NCBI RefSeq assembly: GCF_017696275.1
Contig: NZ_JAAORF010000002.1
Span: forward strand, 62,001-126,000
Length of the DNA stretch: 64,000 bases
Source of the DNA: Prochlorococcus marinus XMU1405
GTDB lineage: Bacteria > Cyanobacteriota > Cyanobacteriia > PCC-6307 > Cyanobiaceae
Direction: 5' to 3'
The notes under the pieces are model-generated. The model searched no databases and was not told the DNA's origin. It saw only the letters and a program-made list of their open reading frames with translations. Position 1 is the first letter of the stretch. Every line of letters starts with the position of its first letter. Position numbers and translations under genes: made by a program. This document shows positions 57,652 through 64,000 of the stretch, in pieces.

Positions 57652-58209
57652 ATAGCCTAATAAAGTCACAAAAGTCATAATGAATCCTAACCAATAAAAA
57701 ATTAAAGCCAAATTATTCAATAAGCTAAATTTTAATGGTGTAAAGAAGGTAATTACTGAAATAAAAAAGAAAAATGTTTTATATTTTCCTAAAATTGATG
57801 CTGGTAAACCGTCTTTTGTAGAGTTCCTTAGGCTAGAGATAATTAATTCTCTAAATAAAATTAATGACAAAGACCAGAAGGGTATAAAATTATTTTTACA
57901 AAGGAAGGTCAAAGGAATTAAATAGAATACTTTATCGCTTAAGGGATCAAGGATAGCTCCTAATCTGGTTTTAAGATTGAATTTCCTTGCAATTAAACCG
58001 TCAAAATAATCAGTTAAACCTCCAATAATAATTAATATAAAGACATAAAAAGGCCTGTTAATTTCTAAAAAAAGTATTAATGGAAATACAAGCAAAAGGC
58101 GAGATAACGATAATAAATTGGGAATATTAAATGCCAAATTTTTAAGATTTTTTCTTAATAACAAATCAGTTTTTGTATATAAAAAATATATTACACTCTC
58201 AACAAGCAT
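57625..58209 (-). CDS. pgsA: CDP-diacylglycerol-glycerol-3-phosphate 3-phosphatidyltransferase
   Basis: It makes phosphatidylglycerophosphate, the precursor of PG, an essential thylakoid lipid. The CDP-alcohol phosphotransferase motif is complete: Asp67, Asp70-Gly71, Ala74-Arg75, Gly84, Asp88 and Asp92 (DYFDGLIARKF...GAILDPLSDK). Five or six hydrophobic helices span the protein. At 194 aa it is the usual size. The N-terminal 20 residues look like an extension and the true start could be internal. Confidence 0.9.
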   Translation of the reverse strand: MLVESVIYFLYTKTDLLLRKNLKNLAFNIPNLLSLSRLLLVFPLILFLEINRPFYVFILIIIGGLTDYFDGLIARKFNLKTRLGAILDPLSDKVFYLIPLTFLCKNNFIPFWSLSLILFRELIISSLRNSTKDGLPASILGKYKTFFFFISVITFFTPLKFSLLNNLALIFYWLGFIMTFVTLLGYLRTKKNII

Positions 58210-58348
58210 AAATTTTTAGTAAAAATTATAAATGTTTTTTGAAGATAGATTCTAAAATTTAATTTAAATCTGAATCCTAAAGATTATAAACTCAACTTCT
58301 CTTTATGAATGATGATGTTTTATATTACAAAATTATTCCTTACCTCTA

Positions 58349-58960
58349 ATGCAGTCTCATAGCCTAAAGCTATCTCCAGGATCTGATTTGATAAATTCAA
58401 TTAAAGAATATTCTTTATCGAATAATTTATACGGGTATGTTTCTGGAGTAGTTGGTAATCTTAGAACAGTTTGTATTCAATGCCCAGGTAATCAAGAGAT
58501 AAATAAATTTGAAGGAAATCTAGAGATAGTTTCTTTAAACGGACATTTTAATAAAGGAGATGTGCATTTACATTTGAGTTTCGCAGATGAGGGATGCAAT
58601 GTCTTTGGCGGGCATCTTGAGGAGGGATGTATTGTAAAAAAAGGTACTGATATATTATTACTTTCTTTTGAACAGAAAATTATTAATATCTCAAATCATG
58701 ATTTAATCGCTAATGAATCACGTGTAAAAGCATATATTTTAAAGGATTGTCCTTGGTCAAAAAGAGCAATTAGGTTGCTTAATTCTTTATCTATCCCTCA
58801 TGAAGTTACTTTGATAGACAATGATGAGAGCTTTCAAAAATTAATGGCTCAAAGTAGCCATAATACTTTCCCTCAAATATTTTTGGATAATAAATTTTTT
58901 GGAGGATATGATGAACTTTCAGAACAAGCAAAGTTGGATAACTTAATTTCATTTAAGTAA
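58349..58960 (+). CDS. PPC (DUF296) domain fused to a monothiol-like glutaredoxin
   Basis: Residues about 1-122 form a PPC/DUF296 domain: LKLSPGSDLINSIKEY, GYVSGVVGNLRTV, LNGHFNKGDVHLHLSF (64-78) and VFGGHLEEGCIV (85-96). A glutaredoxin domain follows (126-203): AYILKDCPWSKRAIRLL with Cys134-Pro-Trp-Ser137 as active site, TFPQIFLDNKFFGGYDEL (cis-Pro175, GG at 185-186). CPWS has one active cysteine, the monothiol pattern. A PPC-Grx fusion is unusual. The start overlaps a 14-codon upstream ORF by one base. Confidence 0.85.
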   Translation: MQSHSLKLSPGSDLINSIKEYSLSNNLYGYVSGVVGNLRTVCIQCPGNQEINKFEGNLEIVSLNGHFNKGDVHLHLSFADEGCNVFGGHLEEGCIVKKGTDILLLSFEQKIINISNHDLIANESRVKAYILKDCPWSKRAIRLLNSLSIPHEVTLIDNDESFQKLMAQSSHNTFPQIFLDNKFFGGYDELSEQAKLDNLISFK

Positions 58961-58969
58961 TCTAAATTT

Positions 58970-59158
58970 TTAACTATCACGATTTGTAAGCTTTTCAGCA
59001 ACTAATTCGTCCTCTAACTGCTTTATTAATCTTGATACAAGACTTTGAAATTCTGGCTGACAGCCTTTAAATGCAGCTTTATGTCTTATTGGCTCATTTC
59101 TAGTTCTTAAATCAGTAAGCATTAATTGTAATGCGTCAATTTTGGGATTTATTTTCAT
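58970..59158 (-). CDS. Conserved hypothetical protein, 62 aa
   Basis: I do not recognise the family. The 62-residue product has a helical appearance with many charged residues (LQLMLTDLRTRNEPIRHKAAF, then LVSRLIKQLEDEL). Cys33 is the only cysteine. No signal peptide or membrane segment. It sits 26 bases downstream of the NAD(P)-binding protein gene on the same strand and converges on the PPC-glutaredoxin gene. Confidence 0.6.
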   Translation of the reverse strand: MKINPKIDALQLMLTDLRTRNEPIRHKAAFKGCQPEFQSLVSRLIKQLEDELVAEKLTNRDS

Positions 59159-59184
59159 AGTTTTAATTTATATATTTACATCTT

Positions 59185-59844
59185 TTAAATCATTTGCATA
59201 GCTTTTTTAAAAGAAATCTTTTTATTATCATTCGAACTTGTAACTTCTATTAATTTATTTATGGATTCTTTGTTTTTTAAAGAATCCATACAACATTTCG
59301 CAACTAATCTTCTTGGGATTGATCCATTAATTTGAGTATCCTCCTTTGAATAATTTATATTTTCTGATTTAATATCTTCAATTTCTTTTAATCCTCCAGG
59401 TCTAATAATAGTCCATTCGAAATTTGAATTTCGTAGAAAGTTTTCACCTAATTTCTTCCAAATAAGAATTAAACCAAACAAGTTTAATGGGTGAAATAAC
59501 TTTCCAGTACAAAGAGAACTTACCAAAATAACTCTCTTAATGCCAACTCTTTTGCAACTCTCCAATTGCCTATATACACCTAATGCATCAACCTTTGCAG
59601 GACCGGTTAAATCTATTGATGCTCGCGCACCAGTAGCAATTATCAAAGCATCAATATCTTTTAATGCTTTATCAAGTTCTTTTTTATTGTCTAATGAAAC
59701 TCTAATTGTTTCCAAACTCTCTAATCCTTCTGAAACTTTTGAATTCTTTCTAATAATTTGCCTAACTTTATACCCTTTTTTAATTGCCTCTTCAGAAATC
59801 CTATAACCTGTTTTCCCAGATGCACCTGTAATTGCTATTTTCAT
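59185..59844 (-). CDS. NAD(P)H-binding SDR-like protein (NmrA type)
   Basis: An atypical short-chain dehydrogenase: ITGASGKTGYRISEEAIKKG (4-23) is the NAD(P) loop, and ALIIATGARASIDLTGPAKVDALG follows. VILVSSLCTGKLFHPLNLFG (about 105-124) lacks the usual YxxxK. The family includes NmrA-like and YwnB-like proteins of unclear function, often nucleotide sensors rather than enzymes. At 219 aa it is compact. The 62-aa gene follows it on the same strand. Confidence 0.75.
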   Translation of the reverse strand: MKIAITGASGKTGYRISEEAIKKGYKVRQIIRKNSKVSEGLESLETIRVSLDNKKELDKALKDIDALIIATGARASIDLTGPAKVDALGVYRQLESCKRVGIKRVILVSSLCTGKLFHPLNLFGLILIWKKLGENFLRNSNFEWTIIRPGGLKEIEDIKSENINYSKEDTQINGSIPRRLVAKCCMDSLKNKESINKLIEVTSSNDNKKISFKKAMQMI

Positions 59845-59879
59845 GATTAAAAAACTAACTAAATTATTATATAAATTTC

Positions 59880-60533
59880 TTAAGGCTTTTTACATATAAA
59901 TTTCTTTTTTCTTTTGGGATAAAGAGTCCGACACAAATAACATTTTGTTCCATCACAGCCTCTTGCTGTACAGTACTCTCTGCCATAAAAGATTATTTGC
60001 AAATGTAAGGTATTCCAATCATTAATAGGAAATATTTTTTTTAGGTCTTTTTCTGTTTGAACTACGCTATCTCCATTTGATAGACCCCATCTTTGTGACA
60101 ACCTGTGTATGTGAGTATCGACTGGGAATGAGGGTATTTTAAATACTTGAGACATTACAACTGATGCTGTTTTATGACCTACCCCTGGCAGAGATTCAAG
60201 CTTCTCAAAAGAATCTGGGACCGTACCATTATGCTTCTCAATCAATAGTTTAGATAAGTTGTAGATGTTCTTTGATTTTTGATTAGATAGACCTAAAAAT
60301 TTTATGTATTCGTAAATCCCATTAATACCTAGCTGCATCATCTTTTCTGGATTATCTGCAACCTTAAATAACCTTTTTGTTAATTCATTAACTTTTTTAT
60401 CTGTTGATTGAGCACTTAAAACTACGGCGACTAGAAGTGTATATGCATTTGTATGATCAAGGGGTATTGGAGGCGATGGATATAGCTTTTTGAGTTCCTT
60501 GCTTATTATTTCTGCTCTTTCAGACTTTCTCAT
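59880..60533 (-). CDS. nth: Endonuclease III
   Basis: A base-excision DNA glycosylase/AP lyase for oxidised pyrimidines. The helix-hairpin-helix LPGVGHKTA (115-123) carries catalytic Lys121, and FPVDTHIHRL (136-145) the catalytic Asp139. The C-terminal cysteines are at 188, 193, 198, 201 and 214, so the standard C-X6-C-X2-C-X5-C spacing of E. coli is not present; C188-X9-C198-X2-C201 is seen instead. At 217 aa it is normal. It is divergent from the ABC ATPase. Confidence 0.92.
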   Translation of the reverse strand: MRKSERAEIISKELKKLYPSPPIPLDHTNAYTLLVAVVLSAQSTDKKVNELTKRLFKVADNPEKMMQLGINGIYEYIKFLGLSNQKSKNIYNLSKLLIEKHNGTVPDSFEKLESLPGVGHKTASVVMSQVFKIPSFPVDTHIHRLSQRWGLSNGDSVVQTEKDLKKIFPINDWNTLHLQIIFYGREYCTARGCDGTKCYLCRTLYPKRKKKFICKKP

Positions 60534-60553
60534 TAAATTTGAAAATTGATTGA

Positions 60554-60588
60554 TGTATAAAATTATACAAGAGATATTTTTGTATAAT
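60554..60588 (+). promoter_or_regulatory. Putative promoter with dyad upstream of FutC-like gene
   Basis: A TATAAT hexamer lies at 60583-60588, about 40 bases before the GTG at 60629. Upstream of it, TGTATA-AAAT-TATACA (60554-60569) is a perfect six-base inverted repeat placed near the -35 zone. The arrangement suggests a -10 element with a repressor-type operator over the promoter. It does not resemble a Fur box. Confidence 0.4.
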
Positions 60589-60628
60589 ATTTTCTGCTAA
60601 TTTAATATATTTAAAGAATAAAAATTTT

Positions 60629-61687
60629 GTGAAAAATGATGCGTTAATAATTGATGATCTGCATCATAAATATGATAAGCGAGAATGTTCAAATTGGATA
60701 TTAAACGAAATTAACCTGAAAATTGAAAATGGCGAATTATTAGGGTTGCTTGGTCCTTCTGGTTGCGGAAAAACTACTCTTTTACGATTAATTGCTGGGT
60801 TCGAATACCCATCTAAAGGGAGAATTTCTCTAAATGATAAGGAAATTTCAAGTAGGGAAAAAATTCTTAGTCCTGAGAAAAGAAATATTGGTATGGTTTT
60901 TCAAGACTATGCACTTTTCCCTCACTTAACTGTTTTGGAAAATGTAATTTTTGGTTTGAAAAACAAAAAAGACAGATCTAGAGTTGATTATTTATTAAAT
61001 GTTGTTGGTCTTGATAGTTTTGTTGGAAGGTACCCACATGAACTTTCTGGTGGTCAAAAACAAAGACTTGCAATTGCAAGAGCTCTTGCTCCAGGTACAA
61101 ATTTTATTTTATTAGATGAACCTTTTTGTAGTCTTGATATGCATGTCAAACTAAAATTGAGAAGTGAACTTCCTAATATTCTAAAAGGTTGTAATGCAAG
61201 CGGATTGATGGTTACTCATGATCCGGAAGAAGCAATGTCAATTTGCGATAAAGTCGCCGTTATGAATGATGGAAAAATACATCAAATTGATTCACCAATT
61301 AACCTTCTAAATAATCCCAAGACCATATTTGTTAGTAGTTTTATTTTGGGCAATAATATTATTAGTCTCAAAAAAAATGGTAATTCATATATTTCTTGTT
61401 TAGGTGAAATAAATTGTTCAGAGTATTTGAAAAATACAAGTATCAAAAGTATGTCAATTTCGCCTAAATTTATTTCAATTAAAAGGTCAGAATCTGGTGA
61501 TGCGATTGTTATGTCTAAAGAATTTCTTGGAGAATTTCTTTTATATAAAGTATCTATTAATGGATACATATTAAGGGTTAGAACTGATATTAATAATCTT
61601 CTAAATAATGGTGATAAATGTTCTCTTTCTATTAATAAAAATATTTATTATTTTTTATATCCTGGAGCACATAAGGTACATATATAG
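60629..61687 (+). CDS. ABC transporter ATPase, FutC/FbpC type (ferric iron)
   Basis: Walker A GPSGCGKT is at 42-49, FQDYALFPHLTVLENV (91-106) the Q-loop, LSGGQKQR from 139 and LLDEPFCSLD (161-170) follow. The C-terminal 100 residues form a TOBE-like domain (YISCLGEINCS, SGDAIVMSKEFLGEFLLYKV). This matches the Fe3+/spermidine/putrescine-type importers; given ferritin and Fur-like boxes next door, ferric iron (FutC) is the best guess. No permease or binding-protein gene is adjacent. The start is GTG at 60629. Confidence 0.82.
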   Translation: MKNDALIIDDLHHKYDKRECSNWILNEINLKIENGELLGLLGPSGCGKTTLLRLIAGFEYPSKGRISLNDKEISSREKILSPEKRNIGMVFQDYALFPHLTVLENVIFGLKNKKDRSRVDYLLNVVGLDSFVGRYPHELSGGQKQRLAIARALAPGTNFILLDEPFCSLDMHVKLKLRSELPNILKGCNASGLMVTHDPEEAMSICDKVAVMNDGKIHQIDSPINLLNNPKTIFVSSFILGNNIISLKKNGNSYISCLGEINCSEYLKNTSIKSMSISPKFISIKRSESGDAIVMSKEFLGEFLLYKVSINGYILRVRTDINNLLNNGDKCSLSINKNIYYFLYPGAHKVHI

Positions 61688-61694
61688 AATTTAT

Positions 61695-61817
61695 TTATAG
61701 GCAATTACACTTGCCTCCCTTCCAATTAGAGCATTTTTTCTTTTTACATTTCTTTTTTTTACTTTTATATATTTTTTCAGTTAATAGCAGTTCAGAAAAA
61801 CTGTACTCTAAATTCAT
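61695..61817 (-). CDS. 40-aa Cys/Lys-rich mini-protein beside ferritin
   Basis: On the minus strand, ATG at 61817 opens 40 codons ending in TAA at 61695. The N-terminal half is acidic-helical (NLEYSFSELLLTEKIYK), then comes a basic Lys run and CKKKKCSNWKGGKCNC: Cys24, Cys29, Cys37 and Cys39 in C-X4-C-X7-C-X-C. Four cysteines could bind a metal or an Fe-S cluster. I recognise no family. The Fur-box-like site at 61828-61846 is 11 bases upstream of its start, hinting at iron control. Chance cannot be fully excluded at this length. Confidence 0.5.
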   Translation of the reverse strand: MNLEYSFSELLLTEKIYKSKKKKCKKKKCSNWKGGKCNCL

Positions 61818-61827
61818 TTATAGTATT

Positions 61828-61846
61828 GCGAGTGATTTTCATTATC
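61828..61846. promoter_or_regulatory. Fur-box-like site between Cys-rich ORF and ferritin
   Basis: The 19-base window ending GATTTTCATTATC matches the Fur consensus GATAATGATAATCATTATC at about 14 of 19 positions. It lies 11 bases upstream of the Cys-rich ORF (minus strand) and about 85 bases upstream of the ferritin start. It shares the core ATTYTCATTATC with the two sites near 63.4 kb. Functional Fur binding is inferred only. Confidence 0.5.
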
Positions 61847-61930
61847 ATATTATTTAATTTAATTTAAAGGATTTATTAATTACTAATTTATACAAAATGT
61901 TGTATTATTCATTTAGATACTTTGTTGAAT

Positions 61931-62485
61931 ATGAATGAAAATAATTTAAGAACAAAGAAATTAATTAATTTTGGTCCATCTGGAAGAGCTGTTGCTCAAC
62001 CGATAGACAATAGTTTATTAGATAACATTTTTGAACATCTAACAATGGAAAGATATGCAAATGTTCAATATTTTTCTATGTATCTATGGTTTCAAGAACG
62101 TGATTTAAATGGATTTGCCTCTCATTTTCTAAGTGAATCACAAGGCGAACTGGAGCATGCTCAGAAATTTGCAGATTACTTAATCGCAAGAGGACAGAGC
62201 GTTAAATTAGATGAAATTCCTTCACCCGTTCAAACATGGGATTCTATAGAGGAGCTGATTTCTTATTCTTTTAATATGGAGGCTGATTTAACTTCATCTC
62301 TACAACAACTTTATTCCATTTCAGAAAGAATTTTAGATACAAGAACTAACGTATTTTTAGATCCTATTATAGAGGCTCAAACACAATCAGAAGATGAATT
62401 TGCGAACATACTGGGCAAGGTAAAGTTTGCTTCTAATCAACCTTCGGCAATATTACTAATAGATAGTGATTTAAAGAAAAAATAA
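61931..62485 (+). CDS. Ferritin
   Basis: A four-helix-bundle iron-storage protein of the prokaryotic (FtnA-like) type. Ferroxidase ligand candidates are Glu40 in LTMERYANVQYF, Glu73 and His76 in QGELEHAQKF, Glu117 in FNMEADLTSS and Glu154/156 near TQSEDEF. I chose ATG at 61931 (184 aa); a TTG at 61922 would add three residues. It lies in a cluster with the FutC-like ATPase and the Crp-like regulator. Fur-like sites on both sides fit iron-dependent control. Confidence 0.93.
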   Translation: MNENNLRTKKLINFGPSGRAVAQPIDNSLLDNIFEHLTMERYANVQYFSMYLWFQERDLNGFASHFLSESQGELEHAQKFADYLIARGQSVKLDEIPSPVQTWDSIEELISYSFNMEADLTSSLQQLYSISERILDTRTNVFLDPIIEAQTQSEDEFANILGKVKFASNQPSAILLIDSDLKKK

Positions 62486-62758
62486 ATTACTTTCAAATTT
62501 ATTTTCATTCAATGTCCTTTTGGTTATTTCAAAAAGTAAATTCGAAAAGTTAATTTTCTCATTATTTTTATTTAAGAGTTCAGCTATTTTATGAATCTCT
62601 TTAACTCTTTTAAAAATATTTTTGTTTTCAGCAAATAATCTTCCCTTCAATGCTTTATTTTCTGTAGTTTTATAGGATTGCTTGATATTTCTGAGTCTAT
62701 TCGATAAAACATCAATTTCCATTAACAAGTTGTTTGTAAGTGATTGTGATTCCTTCAT
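62471..62758 (-). CDS. Hypothetical helical protein, 95 aa
   Basis: The ATG at 62758 gives 95 residues with a strongly helical, Lys/Asn/Glu-rich composition (LLMEIDVLSNRLRNIKQSYK, then IFKRVKEIHKIAELLNKNNEK). A longer frame upstream would add a poorly supported hydrophobic/basic segment. I recognise no family. It overlaps ferritin by 15 bases tail-to-tail and starts five bases after the Crp-like gene, so it is likely co-transcribed with that regulator. Coiled-coil dimerisation is plausible. Confidence 0.6.
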   Translation of the reverse strand: MKESQSLTNNLLMEIDVLSNRLRNIKQSYKTTENKALKGRLFAENKNIFKRVKEIHKIAELLNKNNEKINFSNLLFEITKRTLNENKFESNLFFL

Positions 62759-62762
62759 GTTT

Positions 62763-63350
62763 TTATAGCGGCGATGTTTCAATAAAAGAAGGGGCAACAC
62801 TGACTGTTTGGGTCCCGATAGGAGCTATTAATAACTCAGATGATCTTAATTTAGAAATTAATCTTGTTGATGTTACTCGTGTAGAACCGATTAATTCGCC
62901 AATCCTTTCGTGAGTTAACCTAAAAGGTAACTCACACCATTGGCCACATCTTTTACCAAGACGATTTACTAGTATTGAAAACAAGGCTTGTAATCGCTGC
63001 TCTGCATTTCCTAAGTGTCTAATCCTAAGGAGTTGCAAAGTCCATTCATTTACTGCATCGAAACCCATATTCTCATCAATATTTACATTGCTATGAAACG
63101 ACAAATCTGTTAGTGCTTCAACGCAGACACCTTCGCTACATAAAAGGTCTGTCCTTAATTGATCTCCTGATTGTAAAAATGCGAGCGTCATTCCTTCAGT
63201 TTCTTCACAAGGACAATAAACTCTTGCAATTCCACTCTCGACTTCTAGGCAAGTCCCTCTTGGTCTTGATGAAGGATCTATTAATACAGATTGTCCAGTA
63301 ATTATCCTTACTAATTTTGACGGAGATTCTCCATAACTATGGAAATTCAT
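62763..63350 (-). CDS. Crp/Fnr-family transcription regulator, cysteine-rich
   Basis: A shortened cNMP-binding-like N-terminal domain (about 12-95) followed by a dimer helix and a winged HTH (FRLTHERIGELIGSTRVTST..., 143-175), typical of Crp/Fnr regulators. Seven cysteines stand out: 34, 46, 48, 71, 76, 135 and 139 (CPC, CSEGVC and CGQWC). I chose ATG at 63350; an upstream in-frame start would add a poor Ile-rich segment. A near-perfect Fur-box palindrome lies 13-31 bases upstream of its start. It probably controls iron genes; the ligand is unknown. Confidence 0.85.
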   Translation of the reverse strand: MNFHSYGESPSKLVRIITGQSVLIDPSSRPRGTCLEVESGIARVYCPCEETEGMTLAFLQSGDQLRTDLLCSEGVCVEALTDLSFHSNVNIDENMGFDAVNEWTLQLLRIRHLGNAEQRLQALFSILVNRLGKRCGQWCELPFRLTHERIGELIGSTRVTSTRLISKLRSSELLIAPIGTQTVSVAPSFIETSPL

Positions 63351-63362
63351 TAATTTAAATAT

Positions 63363-63381
63363 GATAATGAGAATTATTATC
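63363..63381. promoter_or_regulatory. Fur-box palindrome upstream of Crp-like regulator
   Basis: GATAATGAGAATTATTATC matches the Fur consensus GATAATGATAATCATTATC at 17 of 19 positions and is nearly palindromic. It lies 13 bases upstream of the Crp-like gene start on the minus strand. Fur represses iron genes when Fe(II) is present, so the regulator is expected to be induced under iron limitation. This is the best Fur-box match seen in the window. Confidence 0.75.
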
Positions 63382-63407
63382 AATTATGCACTATAAATTT
63401 ACTTATT

Positions 63408-63426
63408 GCAATAGATTCTCATTATC
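63408..63426. promoter_or_regulatory. Weaker second Fur-like site upstream of zinc-ribbon gene
   Basis: The sequence ending GATTCTCATTATC matches the Fur consensus at about 13 of 19 positions. It is 77 bases upstream of the zinc-ribbon gene at 63504 and 45 bases from the better palindrome. It shares ATTCTCATTATC exactly with the reverse complement of the first site, so the two may bind Fur together. Confidence 0.4.
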
Positions 63427-63503
63427 ATCGAATATCTGAAGTTTTTCTTTACATAGTATTTAGCAATATAATTTAGATAGAATTGCTAAAAATTTTATTT
63501 TTG

Positions 63504-63692
63504 ATGAGCGTAAATAGAGTTTGTTTTAATTGTGGAAGTTCTTCGTTTGTCTCAGATCGTTCTTTAGGAGGTAAGATTGTCTGCTCTAAATGTGGATCTT
63601 CTTCATTTAAAAAAAAATCCTCTTCATTTTTAAAAAGCAAAAAGTTTGTATTCCTTGCTATTGCCATAGCTATTTTTATAATTGTTATTTAG
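63504..63692 (+). CDS. Zinc-ribbon membrane protein, 62 aa
   Basis: Cys7-X2-Cys10 and Cys27-X2-Cys30 form a zinc-ribbon pair (CFNCGSSS and CSKCGSSS), followed by a Lys/Ser linker and a C-terminal membrane helix (about 43-62, KKFVFLAIAIAIFIIVI region). I chose ATG at 63504; an upstream TTG at 63483 adds seven residues. Small zinc-ribbon tail-anchored proteins of this form occur in many bacteria with no known function. Its end overlaps the ABC ATPase gene by eight bases. Confidence 0.65.
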   Translation: MSVNRVCFNCGSSSFVSDRSLGGKIVCSKCGSSSFKKKSSSFLKSKKFVFLAIAIAIFIIVI

Positions 63693-64000
63693 ATAATCTG
63701 TTTATATTCCAAAGTCCATTATTTTTAACCACCTCTACATCAATGCCGTATAACTTATTAAGATTCTCACTATTTATAACTTTATTTTGATGGCCATCAG
63801 CGATTATCTTGCCATCTTTTAGCATTAGGACGCGATCATATATTCTTGTAATCATAGAGATATCATGAGTAACGCAAAATATTCTGGTATTTAATTTTGA
63901 TAATTCATTAATCTTATCAACAACAAAAAACTTTGATTTATAATCTAAATTTGCAATTGGTTCATCTAGGATCAAGATATCTGGTTTTTTTATTAACGCC
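63685..64000 (-). CDS. ABC transporter ATPase, C-terminal part, cut by window edge
   Basis: The frame runs off the right edge; about 105 residues of the C-terminal half are visible. Walker B ILDEPIANLD, the H-loop CVTHD and the DRVLMLKDGKIIADG strand are clear. The end NLNKLYGIDVEVV is the type of tail seen in FecE/BtuD/HmuV importers of iron chelates or cobalamin. With the Fur-like sites nearby, an iron-chelate system is likely, but manganese or zinc is possible. The permease and binding-protein genes would lie beyond the window. Confidence 0.8.
   Translation of the reverse strand, partial: ALIKKPDILILDEPIANLDYKSKFFVVDKINELSKLNTRIFCVTHDISMITRIYDRVLMLKDGKIIADGHQNKVINSENLNKLYGIDVEVVKNNGLWNINRLSK

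Noticed and set aside
58305-58349. 14-codon ORF ending in a TAATG overlap with the PPC-glutaredoxin start
   Set aside because: Too short to separate from chance; could be a leader peptide but nothing in its sequence supports that.
1-64000. Search for tRNA, rRNA, IS elements, prophage and genomic-island signs
   Set aside because: All larger intergenic gaps were read on both strands; no tRNA fold, inverted-repeat-bounded transposase or integrase was found.

Overview
The window is a compact, very AT-rich stretch of a picocyanobacterial chromosome, most likely a high-light-adapted Prochlorococcus. The evidence is gene content: petN, thf1/psb29, chlP, pcyA, ccsA, a sipA-like gene, and a class II FBPase/SBPase (glpX type). 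It also includes low GC judged by eye, tiny intergenic gaps, many ATGA/TAATG overlaps and frequent TTG/GTG starts. I see no tRNA, rRNA, CRISPR array, insertion sequence or prophage. No stretch above 300 bases lacks a gene.

Layout. 1-7.5 kb: small hypotheticals, petN, thf1, clpP, ftsH, a sipA-like gene and two M16 peptidase-family genes. 7.5-11.3 kb: pcyA followed by a coupled DevB-DevC-DevA-type exporter. 11.3-22 kb: a glycosyltransferase, rpsB-tsf behind a structured leader, an unknown gene, recG, a VanX-type dipeptidase, sir and glyS. 22-31.7 kb: chlP, a VanY-type peptidase, typA, DUF309, lptB, ccsA, rpe, glpX and hemA. 31.8-36.4 kb: glgC, gnd, pgl, a CIA30 protein and a hypothetical. 36.4-42 kb: ilvD, an upp-like gene, a lumenal pentapeptide protein, a CobW GTPase, a CXXCXGXG mini-protein and purS-purQ. 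42-56.6 kb: a long leftward run of fba, an oxidoreductase, accD, prk, leuB, lpxD, proB, yqeG, ruvX, several picocyanobacterial unknowns and hisA. 56.7-60.5 kb: an epimerase, pgsA, a PPC-glutaredoxin fusion, an NAD(P)-binding protein and nth. 60.6-64 kb: an iron island.

How genes work together. rpe, glpX, fba and prk serve the Calvin cycle. gnd and pgl serve the oxidative pentose phosphate route, and glgC glycogen storage. hemA, chlP, pcyA and ccsA serve tetrapyrrole and cytochrome biogenesis. clpP, ftsH and thf1 serve protease and photosystem II quality control. The right end joins an FbpC/FutC-like ATPase, ferritin, a cysteine-rich Crp/Fnr-type regulator, a 40-residue Cys/Lys-rich peptide and a partial chelate-type ABC ATPase around Fur-box-like palindromes.

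The strongest unexplained signals are two perfect interleaved complementarities (a pseudoknot or switch) in the rpsB leader and the Fur-box iron island with its Cys-rich mini-gene. Next come an upp homologue without its PRPP loop, the PPC-glutaredoxin fusion, and a proteobacterial-type phosphoribulokinase without N-terminal cysteines.
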